Of a stretch of DNA of 64,000 nt, positions 25,398 to 34,211 are shown in pieces. The notes under the pieces were generated by a model. That model ran no database searches, had not been told where the DNA came from, and saw nothing but the letters and a program-made list of their open reading frames with translations. The DNA lies in assembly GCA_965228425.1 (NCBI GenBank), contig OZ245815.1, positions 3,410,001 to 3,474,000 of the forward strand, in the 5' to 3' direction. The position numbers and the translations under genes were made by a program. Position 1 is the first letter of the stretch. The number at the start of each line of letters is the position of its first letter. The stretch comes from JAJFJD01 sp965228425. GTDB taxonomy: Bacteria; Pseudomonadota; Alphaproteobacteria; UBA8366.

Positions 25398-26608
25398 CAG
25401 GGAGTCCTGACCTTCAGGCCGGGCCCGATCTCGGGAAACCGGGTGGTGACGATTGCGTCGGAGGCTTCGTAGTTGCCCCGGATGAGCAGATCCTTGCCGT
25501 CGCGCGCAACGATCCGCACCCGGCGCGGATCAAGACGATCCTCCACGATGCGGTACACGGTATCCCCGCCATAGACCGCTTCCTCCGGAACCCGCGTCAC
25601 ATCCTGATAACGCGGTCCCGGAACCCGGACCTGTACGAATGCGCCGGGGCGCAGGTTGGTCAGAAGACCGACCCCTTCGATCTTGGCGAAAACCTCAACG
25701 CCACCGCTCGCGGTCTGCACCTCGCTTTCGATACGGTCCAGCGTGCCGTCGAAGCTCTGCCCGGCCCACATTACCTTGACCTTGACGTCCCGGTAATTAC
25801 CGTCCGACAGGAAGCGCGTGAAATCCCGGTTCCCCACATGGAACCGGGCTTCCAAGCTTTCCGCCCGGATCATTTTAGCCACCACATCGCCGACATTCAC
25901 GAATTTGCCGATTCCCGTGGTGACACCGACCAGGAAACCGTCGAAGGGCGCTTCGATTCGGCTGTCCTCGATATCGCGTTTGGTGCGGTCGAGGTCGACC
26001 TCCAACCGCGTGATGGTATTGCGCCGCTCGATTTCCCGCTGTCTCGCATCGCTCAGGCTGAGCTTTGAGTCATCGAGCGCCTTCTCGGACGAATGTCCCG
26101 ATCCTGCCAACCGGGTGCGCCGCTTCACATCTCGTTCCAAAAGCGAGATTCGCTCGCGGTCCCGTTCGAGCATCGCACGGTTGCCGCTCAGATCCGCTTC
26201 GATCTCACGCAACTTCGCCGCGGAATTGAACGGATCGAGGCGCACCAGCAACTCGCCCTTACGGACAACGCCACCCTCGATGAAATTTGGCCCGATTTCC
26301 AAGATCGATCCCGATACTTCCGGCCGGATGTCGATTTCCCGGCCGGCGACGATGCGCCCGTAGAAGCGGCGCTCCGGTTGAACCGTGACGGCCGTCGCCG
26401 GTACGGACGCCACCGTCCAAATCCGCTCGACGACCGGCCTGGCCGCCAGTTCCGGCTTGCTCGAAATCAGAAATACCGCTACGACCACGCCGAGCGCCAA
26501 GATCGCCAACGGCACAACGATGGTGAAGAGCCGTTTCGACAGGCTGAACCGTTTCGCGCCTCCGGAACGGGTCAGCTTGGACTGCTCGATTTCATCCCCG
26601 TGCTTCAT
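25397..26608 (-). CDS. RND membrane fusion protein (HlyD/AcrA family)
   Basis: A 403-residue periplasmic adaptor. One N-terminal transmembrane anchor (FTIVVPLAILALGVVVAVFL) is followed by the lipoyl/barrel-sandwich motif (GREIDIRPEVSGSILEIGPN), a long alpha-helical hairpin of about 100 residues (LSGNRAMLERDRERISLLER), the second lipoyl half (IEAPFDGFLVGV) and beta-barrel domains. It bridges the RND pump to an outer-membrane channel. Its ATG overlaps the tetR stop as ATGA, so it is translationally coupled to the regulator; this fixes the start, although the frame is open much further upstream. Confidence 0.93.
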   Translation of the reverse strand: MKHGDEIEQSKLTRSGGAKRFSLSKRLFTIVVPLAILALGVVVAVFLISSKPELAARPVVERIWTVASVPATAVTVQPERRFYGRIVAGREIDIRPEVSGSILEIGPNFIEGGVVRKGELLVRLDPFNSAAKLREIEADLSGNRAMLERDRERISLLERDVKRRTRLAGSGHSSEKALDDSKLSLSDARQREIERRNTITRLEVDLDRTKRDIEDSRIEAPFDGFLVGVTTGIGKFVNVGDVVAKMIRAESLEARFHVGNRDFTRFLSDGNYRDVKVKVMWAGQSFDGTLDRIESEVQTASGGVEVFAKIEGVGLLTNLRPGAFVQVRVPGPRYQDVTRVPEEAVYGGDTVYRIVEDRLDPRRVRIVARDGKDLLIRGNYEASDAIVTTRFPEIGPGLKVRTP

Positions 26609-27342
26609 GCTGCTTCCTCGTCTGCATACGGGTCGACTTCGGGAAGGCCCAACATCGCCAGCATACGCGGAACCATCGTCCCCACGATCAGCCGGACATT
26701 TTCGGGCGAATAATCCTCCCAATTCAACCGCGCCAGGATGAGGCCCTTGGTCGCACCGAATGCCATGCACTGCGCGATCATATTCGCGGTCAGCAACAAC
26801 GTTTCCGGTGCTCGTCGGCCGTAACCGGTAGCCGCCGCGACAAGTTCCGCGACAGCATCGTGTACGGGGTTGATCCGGTCGCGGATCAACATGGCGAATT
26901 CGCTCGACGGCTGCTGAAATTCGCGCAACATGATCGGCATCTGCCAACGCAGGGTTTTGCCGCTGAGAATGCCAGCGAGCAACGAGCGGATTACGAAGGC
27001 GGCTACACGCGCCAGCGCCTCGCGATCTCCGTCGGCCTGTTTCACACCCTCGCGCAATCCGTCGATCATCGGCGCGAATAACGGATCGGTATCCTCGACC
27101 AGCTTCACGAGGATGCCGTGATACAGCCCTTCCTTGCCGCCAAAGTGATAGTTGATCGAAGCGCCATTGACCCCGGCCTCGCGCGCAAGCTCGCGGATCG
27201 ACACGCCGTCATAGCCGCGATCCGCGATCAGCCGGCCCGCCGCTTCCAGGATTCGGGCGCGGCTTTCCTCGCCGCCGGGTCGGCCCGGTCCCCTATTCTC
27301 CGCCTGCTGCGCGATCGGCTTCATGTCGGAATGAGACACCAT
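26605..27342 (-). CDS. TetR/AcrR family repressor of the efflux operon
   Basis: A ~245-residue regulator with an N-terminal TetR helix-turn-helix (GVSIRELAREAGVNGASINY then HFGGKEGLYHG) and a C-terminal ligand-binding domain with a CecR-like pattern. It is the first gene of a tetR-mfp-rnd operon and overlaps the next gene by four bases. It should repress the operon until a pump substrate binds. A 15-bp palindrome 25 bases upstream of its start is a good operator candidate. Two ATGs six codons apart are possible starts; I use the first, preceded by AATGGGG. Confidence 0.9.
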   Translation of the reverse strand: MVSHSDMKPIAQQAENRGPGRPGGEESRARILEAAGRLIADRGYDGVSIRELAREAGVNGASINYHFGGKEGLYHGILVKLVEDTDPLFAPMIDGLREGVKQADGDREALARVAAFVIRSLLAGILSGKTLRWQMPIMLREFQQPSSEFAMLIRDRINPVHDAVAELVAAATGYGRRAPETLLLTANMIAQCMAFGATKGLILARLNWEDYSPENVRLIVGTMVPRMLAMLGLPEVDPYADEEAA

Positions 27343-27366
27343 AACCCCATTAAATATCAACCGGTT

Positions 27367-27381
27367 GTTACAATTTGTAAC
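27367..27381. promoter_or_regulatory. Candidate TetR operator
   Basis: GTTACAA-T-TTGTAAC is a perfect 7-bp inverted repeat around a single base, in the AT-rich promoter region just upstream of the tetR gene. Size and symmetry fit a TetR-family operator, and the position suggests autoregulation of the efflux operon. The flavin reductase on the other side starts about 250 bases away. Confidence 0.6.
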
Positions 27382-27629
27382 GTTTCGACATAGTCATACA
27401 CAAATTAATCAAACGATTGTTTAATAAATAATACCACGGCTTGAAATTGCAAGCGAGAGTGTTGGCCAAATTGCCGCAGGCAGCATCCTAATGCCACGAA
27501 CACACCGACCGCCGATCCGCCTTAGCACCCCTGGGATCGCCTATCCCGGCCGCGTCACCCCAGACTGCTGTTGCCAATCAGTCGAAAATTCGTATTGCTT
27601 GGGGAAACAATGCACTTGGGAGAACACGC

Positions 27630-28268
27630 ATGTTCTACGACCCCGATATCAAGAAATCTCACGGCCTGCCCCACGATCCGTTCAAATCGCTCGTTGCCCC
27701 CCGACCCATCGGTTGGATCAGCACAGTCAGCACCGACGGCCACGTGAACCTGGCGCCGTACAGTTTCTTCAATGCGGTCTGTTACAACCCGTGCATTGTC
27801 ATGTTCTCGTCTAGCGGCCTGCCGGACGATCCGCAAAAACATTCCTGGCGGAATGCCGAAGAAACCGGTGAATTCGTCTGCAATATCGTGTCCGAGGAGT
27901 TGAAGGACCAGATGAACACCACGTCGGCGCATGTCGCACGCGGCGTCGACGAGTTCGAGCTTGCCGGCCTGACGGCGGAGCCTTCGGAAAAGGTCAAGCC
28001 GCCCCGCGTAATGGAGTCACCGGCCCATCTCGAGTGCAAGTATCTCCGAACGGTGGAGTTCGAGAGCGAGGAAGCGCATCATACCCATGGCGTCGTCTTC
28101 GGCCATGTCGTCGGCATCCATATCCGCGACGACATCTTGACGGACGGCATGGTGGACACGCTCAAGTTCCGGCCCGTTGCCCGCCTCGGTTATATGGAAT
28201 ACACGGTGGTCGACAACGTGTTCTCGATGGGCCGCCCGGACGTAAAGATTCCCAACGCCGCCGAATAG
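27630..28268 (+). CDS. Flavin reductase family protein (FMN-binding split barrel)
   Basis: A 212-residue protein of the flavin reductase-like family. The N-terminal segment RPIGWISTVSTDGHVNLAPY followed by SFFNAV is the diagnostic FMN-binding region, and a His/Glu-rich part (SEEAHHTHGVVFGHVVGIHI) follows near residue 150. Members reduce FMN with NAD(P)H for monooxygenases, or have unknown roles. No monooxygenase is adjacent. GGGAGA precedes the ATG. A strong hairpin between it and the next gene suggests it ends its own transcript. Confidence 0.88.
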   Translation: MFYDPDIKKSHGLPHDPFKSLVAPRPIGWISTVSTDGHVNLAPYSFFNAVCYNPCIVMFSSSGLPDDPQKHSWRNAEETGEFVCNIVSEELKDQMNTTSAHVARGVDEFELAGLTAEPSEKVKPPRVMESPAHLECKYLRTVEFESEEAHHTHGVVFGHVVGIHIRDDILTDGMVDTLKFRPVARLGYMEYTVVDNVFSMGRPDVKIPNAAE

Positions 28269-28309
28269 CACCGGTCTCCGGCACCGTCCCTCTTTTCGCT
28301 TCCGGATCC

Positions 28310-28336
28310 GCCGCCTCCGTTTGACACGGAGGCGGC
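28310..28336 (+). terminator. Strong GC-rich hairpin after the flavin reductase gene
   Basis: GCCGCCTCCGT-TTGAC-ACGGAGGCGGC is a perfect 11-bp stem with a 5-base loop 41 bases after the stop codon. No T run follows, so it is either a weak intrinsic terminator or an mRNA-stabilising hairpin. Confidence 0.5.
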
Positions 28337-28386
28337 TAAGCCTGTCAAATCGCCCTGCGATCCCATTAAGCACATAACGCCCGGAC

Positions 28387-30504
28387 ATGACTGATATTCT
28401 CGCCTCCGCCCAGACGCTGAAACCGATGCTCGAACCCCGCGGTATCGCCGTGCTCGGGGCATCGGACAATGCCACCAAGATCGGCGGCGTGCCGTTACGT
28501 TATTTTCGCGAATATGGCTACGCGGGTGGTATCTATGCGGTGAATCCGACCCGCGACACGGTACAGGGGCTGCCAGCCTACAAGAGCGTGACGGATATCG
28601 AAGGCCCGGTCGATATGGCGATCATGGCAGTCCCCGCCCGCCTCGCGATCGAAACCGCCGAAGCGGCAGCCGAGAAAGGCGTGAAAGCCCTCTGCACCTT
28701 CACCTCGGGCTTCGCGGAAATCGGCGAGGAAGGACAGCGCGCGCAGGAACGGCTCGGGGAAATCGCGCGCGACACCGGGATGCGTATCCTCGGGCCCAAT
28801 TGCCTCGGCTATTTCAATGCCCGCAACCACGTCTACGCGACATTCAGCACAAGCATCGGACACGGACTACCGAAAGTCGGCAACGTCGGCTTGGTGAGCC
28901 AAAGCGGCGCCTTCGGCAGCCATTGTTTCGTTTTGGGGCGCGAACGCGGCCTGGGCTACAGCGCCTGCATCACAACCGGCAACGAGGTCGATATCAGCGT
29001 CGCCGAATGCATTGCCTACCTCGCCACCGACGACAATACCGACGTGATCGCCTGCTACATGGAAGGTTGCCAGGACGGCGAGATGTTCAAGGAGGCACTC
29101 GCCCTCGCCTACGAGAACAAGAAGCCGGTCGTGATCCAGAAGGTCGGCCGCTCCGCGGTCGGCACCGAAGCCGCGGCCTCGCATACCGCATCGCTGACCG
29201 GCGCGGATCAGGTCTTCGACGCGGTGTTCGAACGCTACAACGCATACCGCGCCGATACTGCGTCGGAGTTGATCGACATCGCCTATATGTGCAGCGGCAT
29301 GTGCCGGTCGGGCACGATTCCGTCCGGCAACAAGGTCGCCATCGCGACGATCTCCGGCGGCGCTGGCGTCATGATGGCGGACGCAGCCGAGGAAGCCGGC
29401 TTGGACCTCGCCCCCCTGCCCGACAAGACGCAAAACTACCTCAAGGAACTGGTGCCGTTCGCCGGAACGCGGAACCCGGTCGATTTCACGGCGCAGGTCT
29501 ATAACGACTATTCGGTCATCACCAAAAATTTCGAGGCGATCCTGGAAGAAGGCGGCTACGACGCGGTGATCGGCTTCTTCAGTTCGCTGCTCTATTCGGA
29601 TGCCGTCTCGCAGAAGGTGCTCGATTCCCTCATCCCCGTCCGGAAGGCCTATCCCGACCGGGTGCTGGCGTTGTCGGTGATCGGCCCGGACCAGCGCAAG
29701 CGCGACTTCGAGGATGAAGGATTTCTGCTGCTGCACGATCCGTCTGACGCCATGAAAACGATCTCGGCGGTCCTGCAGATCGGTGCAGGGTTGGCGCGCG
29801 GCCCCTATCCGCCCGCGGACGGCGCGAAGCCGCGGGTCATTGAAAACCGGGCCTACAACGAACTCGAGGCGAAGGCGGCGCTCGATGCCGCCGGCATCGC
29901 CGCGTCGCCCGAGAAACTCGCCGGCACCGCAGCGGAAGCGGAAATGGCGGCCGCCGACATCGGCTATCCGGTCGTCATGAAAGTCGTCTCCGCCGACATC
30001 GTCCACAAGTCGGACGTCGGCGGCGTGAAACTAAACCTGTCCTCCGCGGGCGCCGTCCGCGCCGCCTACGACGCCATCATGACGGACTGCACCCGCGCGC
30101 ATCCCGACGCCAAGATCGACGGTATCCTCGTCGCCAAGATGATCTCCGGCGGTGTCGAAGCGATCCTCGGCGTCCAACGGGACCCCGTGTTCGGCCCGGT
30201 GGTGATGTTCGGCCTCGGCGGCATCTTCACGGAGGTGCTGAAGGACGTAACCTTCCGGCTCGCCCCGTTCGGCGAGGCGGAAGCGATGGACATGATCCGG
30301 TCGATCAAGGGCTTCCCGCTGTTGGACGGCGCACGGGGCGCCGCGAAATGCGATCAGGCCGCTCTGGCGAAGACACTGTCGCGTCTGTCGGTCTTTGCCG
30401 ATGCCAACCGTGAGGTCATCACCAGCATCGACATCAACCCACTGGTCGTGCTGCCGGAAGGCGACGGCGTTGCCGCTTTGGACGCGGTGATCCTGACCGA
30501 ATAG
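28387..30504 (+). CDS. ADP-forming acyl-CoA ligase (acetate-CoA ligase family)
   Basis: A 705-residue one-chain NDP-forming acyl-CoA synthetase. An N-terminal CoA-binding domain (IAVLGASDNATKIGGVPLRY), a succinyl-CoA-ligase-like domain with the phosphohistidine segment EAAASHTASLTGADQVF, and a C-terminal ATP-grasp domain (IGYPVVMKVVSADIVHKSDV) appear in that order. It makes an acyl-CoA from a carboxylate with ATP, releasing ADP and phosphate; the acid is unknown, with acetate, pimelate-like and aromatic acids all known in the family. It is probably a single gene, with the next genes convergent. Confidence 0.92.
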   Translation: MTDILASAQTLKPMLEPRGIAVLGASDNATKIGGVPLRYFREYGYAGGIYAVNPTRDTVQGLPAYKSVTDIEGPVDMAIMAVPARLAIETAEAAAEKGVKALCTFTSGFAEIGEEGQRAQERLGEIARDTGMRILGPNCLGYFNARNHVYATFSTSIGHGLPKVGNVGLVSQSGAFGSHCFVLGRERGLGYSACITTGNEVDISVAECIAYLATDDNTDVIACYMEGCQDGEMFKEALALAYENKKPVVIQKVGRSAVGTEAAASHTASLTGADQVFDAVFERYNAYRADTASELIDIAYMCSGMCRSGTIPSGNKVAIATISGGAGVMMADAAEEAGLDLAPLPDKTQNYLKELVPFAGTRNPVDFTAQVYNDYSVITKNFEAILEEGGYDAVIGFFSSLLYSDAVSQKVLDSLIPVRKAYPDRVLALSVIGPDQRKRDFEDEGFLLLHDPSDAMKTISAVLQIGAGLARGPYPPADGAKPRVIENRAYNELEAKAALDAAGIAASPEKLAGTAAEAEMAAADIGYPVVMKVVSADIVHKSDVGGVKLNLSSAGAVRAAYDAIMTDCTRAHPDAKIDGILVAKMISGGVEAILGVQRDPVFGPVVMFGLGGIFTEVLKDVTFRLAPFGEAEAMDMIRSIKGFPLLDGARGAAKCDQAALAKTLSRLSVFADANREVITSIDINPLVVLPEGDGVAALDAVILTE

Positions 30505-30518
30505 GCGCTATTCGTTCT

Positions 30519-30644
30519 TCAAAAGCATCCCGACACACCTGCAAGCGATAGGACGGCTGCAACGGTCGCCCCTTGCGTGATCCAGCCTGTGAACGCCATG
30601 CCAAGCAATGTCCCCAGCGCTACTGGGGCCAACCACCCAATCAT
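30519..30644 (-). CDS. Small hydrophobic 41-residue protein coupled to the MFS gene
   Basis: A 41-codon frame starts at an ATG that overlaps the stop of the MFS gene (ATGA). It encodes a mostly hydrophobic peptide with a helix-breaking middle: MIGWLAPVALGTLLGMAF, then TGWITQGATVAAVLSLAG and a Cys near the end. It could be one or two short transmembrane segments. I do not recognise it. The overlap suggests translational coupling with the transporter, for which it may be a small accessory subunit; this is inferred from position. Codon use is ordinary for the region, and chance occurrence cannot be excluded. Confidence 0.45.
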   Translation of the reverse strand: MIGWLAPVALGTLLGMAFTGWITQGATVAAVLSLAGVSGCF

Positions 30645-31861
30645 GCGGCGGTCGCAAGCCGCGATACCGGCCGCTCGTCGATCGGCCAATGCAATGCGGC
30701 CGAACCGACGCCGAGCGCCACGCTAAGCCACCACATCGCATCGTAGCTACCGAGATAGTCATAGGCGGTGCCGGCCAGCCAGGCGCCGAGGAAGCCGCCG
30801 AGCTGATGGCCGAAAAAGACGATGCCGAACAGCATCGACATATAGGCCGGTCCGAAGATATACGCGACCAATCCACTGGTAAGCGGCACCGTTCCTAACC
30901 AGAGGAACCCCATCGCCGCCCCGAACAGCAGGACGGACGATTCCGTGACCGGCGCCACGATAAAGACCAGGAAGATCGCCGCCCGCGCGAGGTACAAGAG
31001 GCTGAGGACGGATTTCTTCGGGTAACGTTGCCCGAAATAGCCGCAGAAATAGGTTCCGATGATGTTGCACACCCCCACCAGCGTCAGCGTAGCGGCGGCG
31101 AGCCAGGACGGCATGCCCTTGTCGCCGAGATAGGCTGGTAGATGCACCGCGACGAAGGCCAGATGGAAGCCGCACACGAAGAAACCGGCGGTCAGCAGCC
31201 AGAATCCCTTGTGCCGCCGCGCCTCGTGAAAGGCTTCGGCCAGGGTCTGATTGTCGCGCTCTTCCGGTTCCGCATGTTGCCCTGCGATGCCATAGGCAAG
31301 CGGAACGATCAGCAACGCCGTCACCGCCAGGATCAGCAAGCTGGATGACCAACCCAACCAATCGATCAGAAGATGGGTATACGGCAATGCCAAGAACTGG
31401 CCAATCGACCCGCCCATGCTGGCCATGCCCAACGCCAACGTGCGCTTTTCCGGTGGTGCGGCCCGGCCGACCGCGCCGAGGACGACGGTGTAACCGGCAC
31501 CGCTCAATCCCACTCCAATCAGCAATCCGCCGGCCAAGAGCTGCCCGCCCTCGCCCGTGACCGTCATGATCGCCAACCCGGCGGCATAGCAGAACCCGCC
31601 GACAACCGCGACCCGTCCGGCGCCATACCGGTCGGCGGCCGCACCGGCAAACGGGGCCGCAACGCCCCAGATCAAATTCATCATCCCCATACCGAAGGCG
31701 AAGGTCTCCCGGCCCAGGCCGAGGTCGACGCTGACCGGCGCCAGAAACAGGCCGAATGTCTGCCGGATACCCGCCGTGATTCCCATGATCACGCCACCGC
31801 TCAGGACAGCGAACAGCAGGACACGGGACAGCGAATGGAAGGACGATCGCGACGGACGCAT
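30641..31861 (-). CDS. MFS transporter, monocarboxylate-porter-like
   Basis: A 406-residue protein with about 12 transmembrane helices and the first-loop MFS signature GAAADRYGAGRVAVVGG. The opening segment GITAGIRQTFGLFLAPVSVD is common in the monocarboxylate/oxalate-formate-like MFS group, so a carboxylate or similar small acid is the best guess. AAGGGA precedes the ATG. It is transcribed divergently from a LysR regulator across a 108-base gap, the usual arrangement for a LysR-controlled transporter, and a 41-codon gene is coupled to its end. Confidence 0.9.
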   Translation of the reverse strand: MRPSRSSFHSLSRVLLFAVLSGGVIMGITAGIRQTFGLFLAPVSVDLGLGRETFAFGMGMMNLIWGVAAPFAGAAADRYGAGRVAVVGGFCYAAGLAIMTVTGEGGQLLAGGLLIGVGLSGAGYTVVLGAVGRAAPPEKRTLALGMASMGGSIGQFLALPYTHLLIDWLGWSSSLLILAVTALLIVPLAYGIAGQHAEPEERDNQTLAEAFHEARRHKGFWLLTAGFFVCGFHLAFVAVHLPAYLGDKGMPSWLAAATLTLVGVCNIIGTYFCGYFGQRYPKKSVLSLLYLARAAIFLVFIVAPVTESSVLLFGAAMGFLWLGTVPLTSGLVAYIFGPAYMSMLFGIVFFGHQLGGFLGAWLAGTAYDYLGSYDAMWWLSVALGVGSAALHWPIDERPVSRLATAA

Positions 31862-31969
31862 CAGGAATCCCTTGAGGTGATTTTGACCTTGGCGTCAGCC
31901 TATGCGAGCGGCGATAATCACTAAAACGAATTACTATGATCATTTAATCGCAAACAGTGATATCAAAAC
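31862..31969. promoter_or_regulatory. Divergent MFS/LysR promoter region
   Basis: This 108-base gap between the MFS and LysR genes is AT-rich near its right end and contains the palindrome ATGATCAT at 31936-31943 inside ACTATGATCATTTAAT. LysR regulators usually bind T-N11-A dyads in such gaps; I cannot pick one with confidence. Confidence 0.35.
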
Positions 31970-32827
31970 ATGCTCCGATCGAACCTCGACGTGGATCTGT
32001 TGCAAGCCTTCGCCGAAGTGGCGCACACCCGCAGCTTCACGCAGGCCGCCGAACGGTTGAACCGCGTTCAGTCCGCGGTCAGCGGTCAAATCAAGCGTCT
32101 GGAATACATTACCGGCACCCGGCTGTTCGACCGGACCCGCCGCTCGGTCAAGTTGACTAAGGAGGGCGAGATCCTGTTGGACTATGCGCATAAGATTCTC
32201 CGCTTGAACGATGCGGCGTTGTCGGACCTGGGCCAGACGCGGCCGTCGGAAAAGGTCCGCCTCGCGGTTTCGGATCACTCCGCCTGTTTCCTGCCGCAAG
32301 CACTCGTCCAATTCGCCGCCGCGATGCCGGCGGCGCAGCTCGAAATCCGGTGCGAGCGAAGCTGGGATGCGCTCGATGCGCTGGACGCCGGCGACGTCGA
32401 CCTCGCCTTCGTAACGCAGCCATGCGGCCGCACCGACGGCATGGTCGTTTACCGCGAACAGCTAATTTGGGCGGCGGCAAAAGGTTCGGAAGCACCGACG
32501 CTCGATCCGCTCCCGCTGGCCATCTTCGGGCCCGGCTGCGTTTATCGGGATGCCGCGCTACGGGCGTTGGACGCCTGCGGCCGATCCTGGCGCCTTGCGT
32601 ATAACAGCCCAAGCCGCGACGGTCTGCTGATCGCCGTGCGCGCCGGCCTCGCGGTCACCGTCGCAACGGAAAATACGCTGGAGAGCGGCCTGGAGCCGAT
32701 CGATCAGAGCCATGCGCTGCCGTCGCTGCCGGAAATCGAATTGTCCCTACACCGCCAACCGCGCGGCACGCCATCGGCGGCCGCGCGACTGGCAACGATC
32801 ATTCGGGAAACATTGGCGGCGGCCTGA
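31970..32827 (+). CDS. LysR family transcriptional regulator
   Basis: A 285-residue LysR-type regulator. The N-terminal winged helix-turn-helix is complete (DLLQAFAEVAHTRSFTQAAE then RLNRVQSAVSGQIKRLE), followed by the linker helix and a periplasmic-binding-protein-like effector domain beginning near residue 90. It should sense a small molecule and control the divergent MFS gene and itself. No Shine-Dalgarno sequence is obvious upstream of the ATG. It ends two bases before the convergent fabF-like stop. Confidence 0.93.
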   Translation: MLRSNLDVDLLQAFAEVAHTRSFTQAAERLNRVQSAVSGQIKRLEYITGTRLFDRTRRSVKLTKEGEILLDYAHKILRLNDAALSDLGQTRPSEKVRLAVSDHSACFLPQALVQFAAAMPAAQLEIRCERSWDALDALDAGDVDLAFVTQPCGRTDGMVVYREQLIWAAAKGSEAPTLDPLPLAIFGPGCVYRDAALRALDACGRSWRLAYNSPSRDGLLIAVRAGLAVTVATENTLESGLEPIDQSHALPSLPEIELSLHRQPRGTPSAAARLATIIRETLAAA

Positions 32828-32829
32828 CG

Positions 32830-34098
32830 TTAACGATCCGGTTGCGCGAAAACCAAACTGGCATTGACGCCGCCGAAACCGAAGGCGTTCGACATTGCAA
32901 CCGCCACCTGCTTGCGTTTCGCTTGCAGCGGCACCAGATCCAACCCCGCATAGTCCGCACCCGGATCTCTAAGGTTCAGGGTCGGCGGCAAAACGCCTTT
33001 GAGCATGGCCAAGACCGTGAACACCGCCTCGACCGCGCCCGCGGCGCCAAGCAGATGGCCGATCGCGGACTTCGTAGAGGACATGGATAGTTTGCCGGCG
33101 TCCGGTCCGAACAGCGCTTTGACCGCATTGAGTTCGGCCAAGTCACCGGCCCATGTCGATGTGCTGTGCGCATTGATATAGTCGATATCGCCCGGCTTGA
33201 CGCCTGCCTGCGACATGGCGGTCCGCATCGCCCGCTGTGCGCCCTCGCCGTCAGCCGGCGGCGCCGTGATGTGATGCGCGTCCGCGGAAGCGCCGTATCC
33301 GGCCAACTTGGCATAAATCCGGGCGCCGCGGGCCCGCGCATGATCCAATGCCTCGAGGACCACGACGCCAGCCCCTTCGCCCATCACGAACCCGCTGCGG
33401 CTCTCATCGAAGGGTCGCGATGCTGTCTCGGGCCTATCGTTCCGATCGGTCGACAACGCCTTCGCGGCGGCGAACCCGGCTAGGCTCAGCCGATTGATAC
33501 AGGCCTCCGTTCCACCGGCGACAACTACATCGGCTTCACCCAGCTTGATCGCCTTGAACGCGTCGCCAATCGCCTGTGCGCCAGCCGCGCAGGCGGTTAC
33601 CGGCGCGCCGATAAGTCCTTTGAATCTATGCCGCATCGAGACATGGCCAGCAGCCAGATTTGCGAGAAAAGACGGCACAAGGAACGGCGAAACCCTGCGC
33701 GGACCGCGACTACGCAATACCGCGTCCCCGTCGATCATCGCCGGGAAGCCGCCGACGCCCGATGCGATCACCGTCCCGGTCCTTTCGCGGTCATGGTCGG
33801 TCTTGGCCTCCCATCCCGCATCGGTCAACGCCTCATCCGCCGCCGCAACGCAGTACTTGATGAACCGATCCATCTTGCGCTGCTCTTTGGGCGAGATGTA
33901 GGCGCCCGCCTCGAACGCGCCGTCGCTCTTCAACCCTTCAGGCACGAACCCGGCGATGCGTGCCGGCAGGTCGTCTACCGGAAACCGTTCGATAGCGCGA
34001 ATGCCGGACAGTCCATCCGTCAGAGCACTCCAAACCCGGGAAACCCCAACGCCCAACGGCGTGACGAGTCCCATCCCTGTAACCACCACCTCTTTCAT
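32830..34098 (-). CDS. fabF: Beta-ketoacyl-ACP synthase II
   Basis: A 422-residue condensing enzyme of the FabF type. The active-site Cys is in GAPVTACAAGAQAIGDA, and the two His are in INAHSTSTWAGDL and IGHLLGAAGAVEAV, so the Cys-His-His triad is complete. It condenses malonyl-ACP with an acyl-ACP in fatty-acid elongation. It is not in a fab operon here, and it is transcribed divergently from an HxlR regulator across a perfect palindrome, so it may be a specialised paralogue rather than the housekeeping FabF. CGGAG precedes the ATG; the frame continues 18 codons upstream without support. Confidence 0.9.
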   Translation of the reverse strand: MKEVVVTGMGLVTPLGVGVSRVWSALTDGLSGIRAIERFPVDDLPARIAGFVPEGLKSDGAFEAGAYISPKEQRKMDRFIKYCVAAADEALTDAGWEAKTDHDRERTGTVIASGVGGFPAMIDGDAVLRSRGPRRVSPFLVPSFLANLAAGHVSMRHRFKGLIGAPVTACAAGAQAIGDAFKAIKLGEADVVVAGGTEACINRLSLAGFAAAKALSTDRNDRPETASRPFDESRSGFVMGEGAGVVVLEALDHARARGARIYAKLAGYGASADAHHITAPPADGEGAQRAMRTAMSQAGVKPGDIDYINAHSTSTWAGDLAELNAVKALFGPDAGKLSMSSTKSAIGHLLGAAGAVEAVFTVLAMLKGVLPPTLNLRDPGADYAGLDLVPLQAKRKQVAVAMSNAFGFGGVNASLVFAQPDR

Positions 34099-34133
34099 TA
34101 CTGCTCCGTATCGCGATATTGCCTTACCATACA

Positions 34134-34148
34134 CTTGCATTATGCAAG
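34134..34148. promoter_or_regulatory. Candidate HxlR operator between fabF and hxlR
   Basis: CTTGCAT-T-ATGCAAG is a perfect 7-bp inverted repeat around one base, in the 113-base gap between the divergent fabF-like and HxlR genes. A half-site-like TTGCAAG recurs at about 34177. HxlR proteins are dimers that bind such dyads. Confidence 0.55.
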
Positions 34149-34211
34149 TCACCCCTTAAAGCCGACACGCTGGCAAATTGCAAGTTAAAGGTTCGGGTGG
34201 TATTTCAGGGT

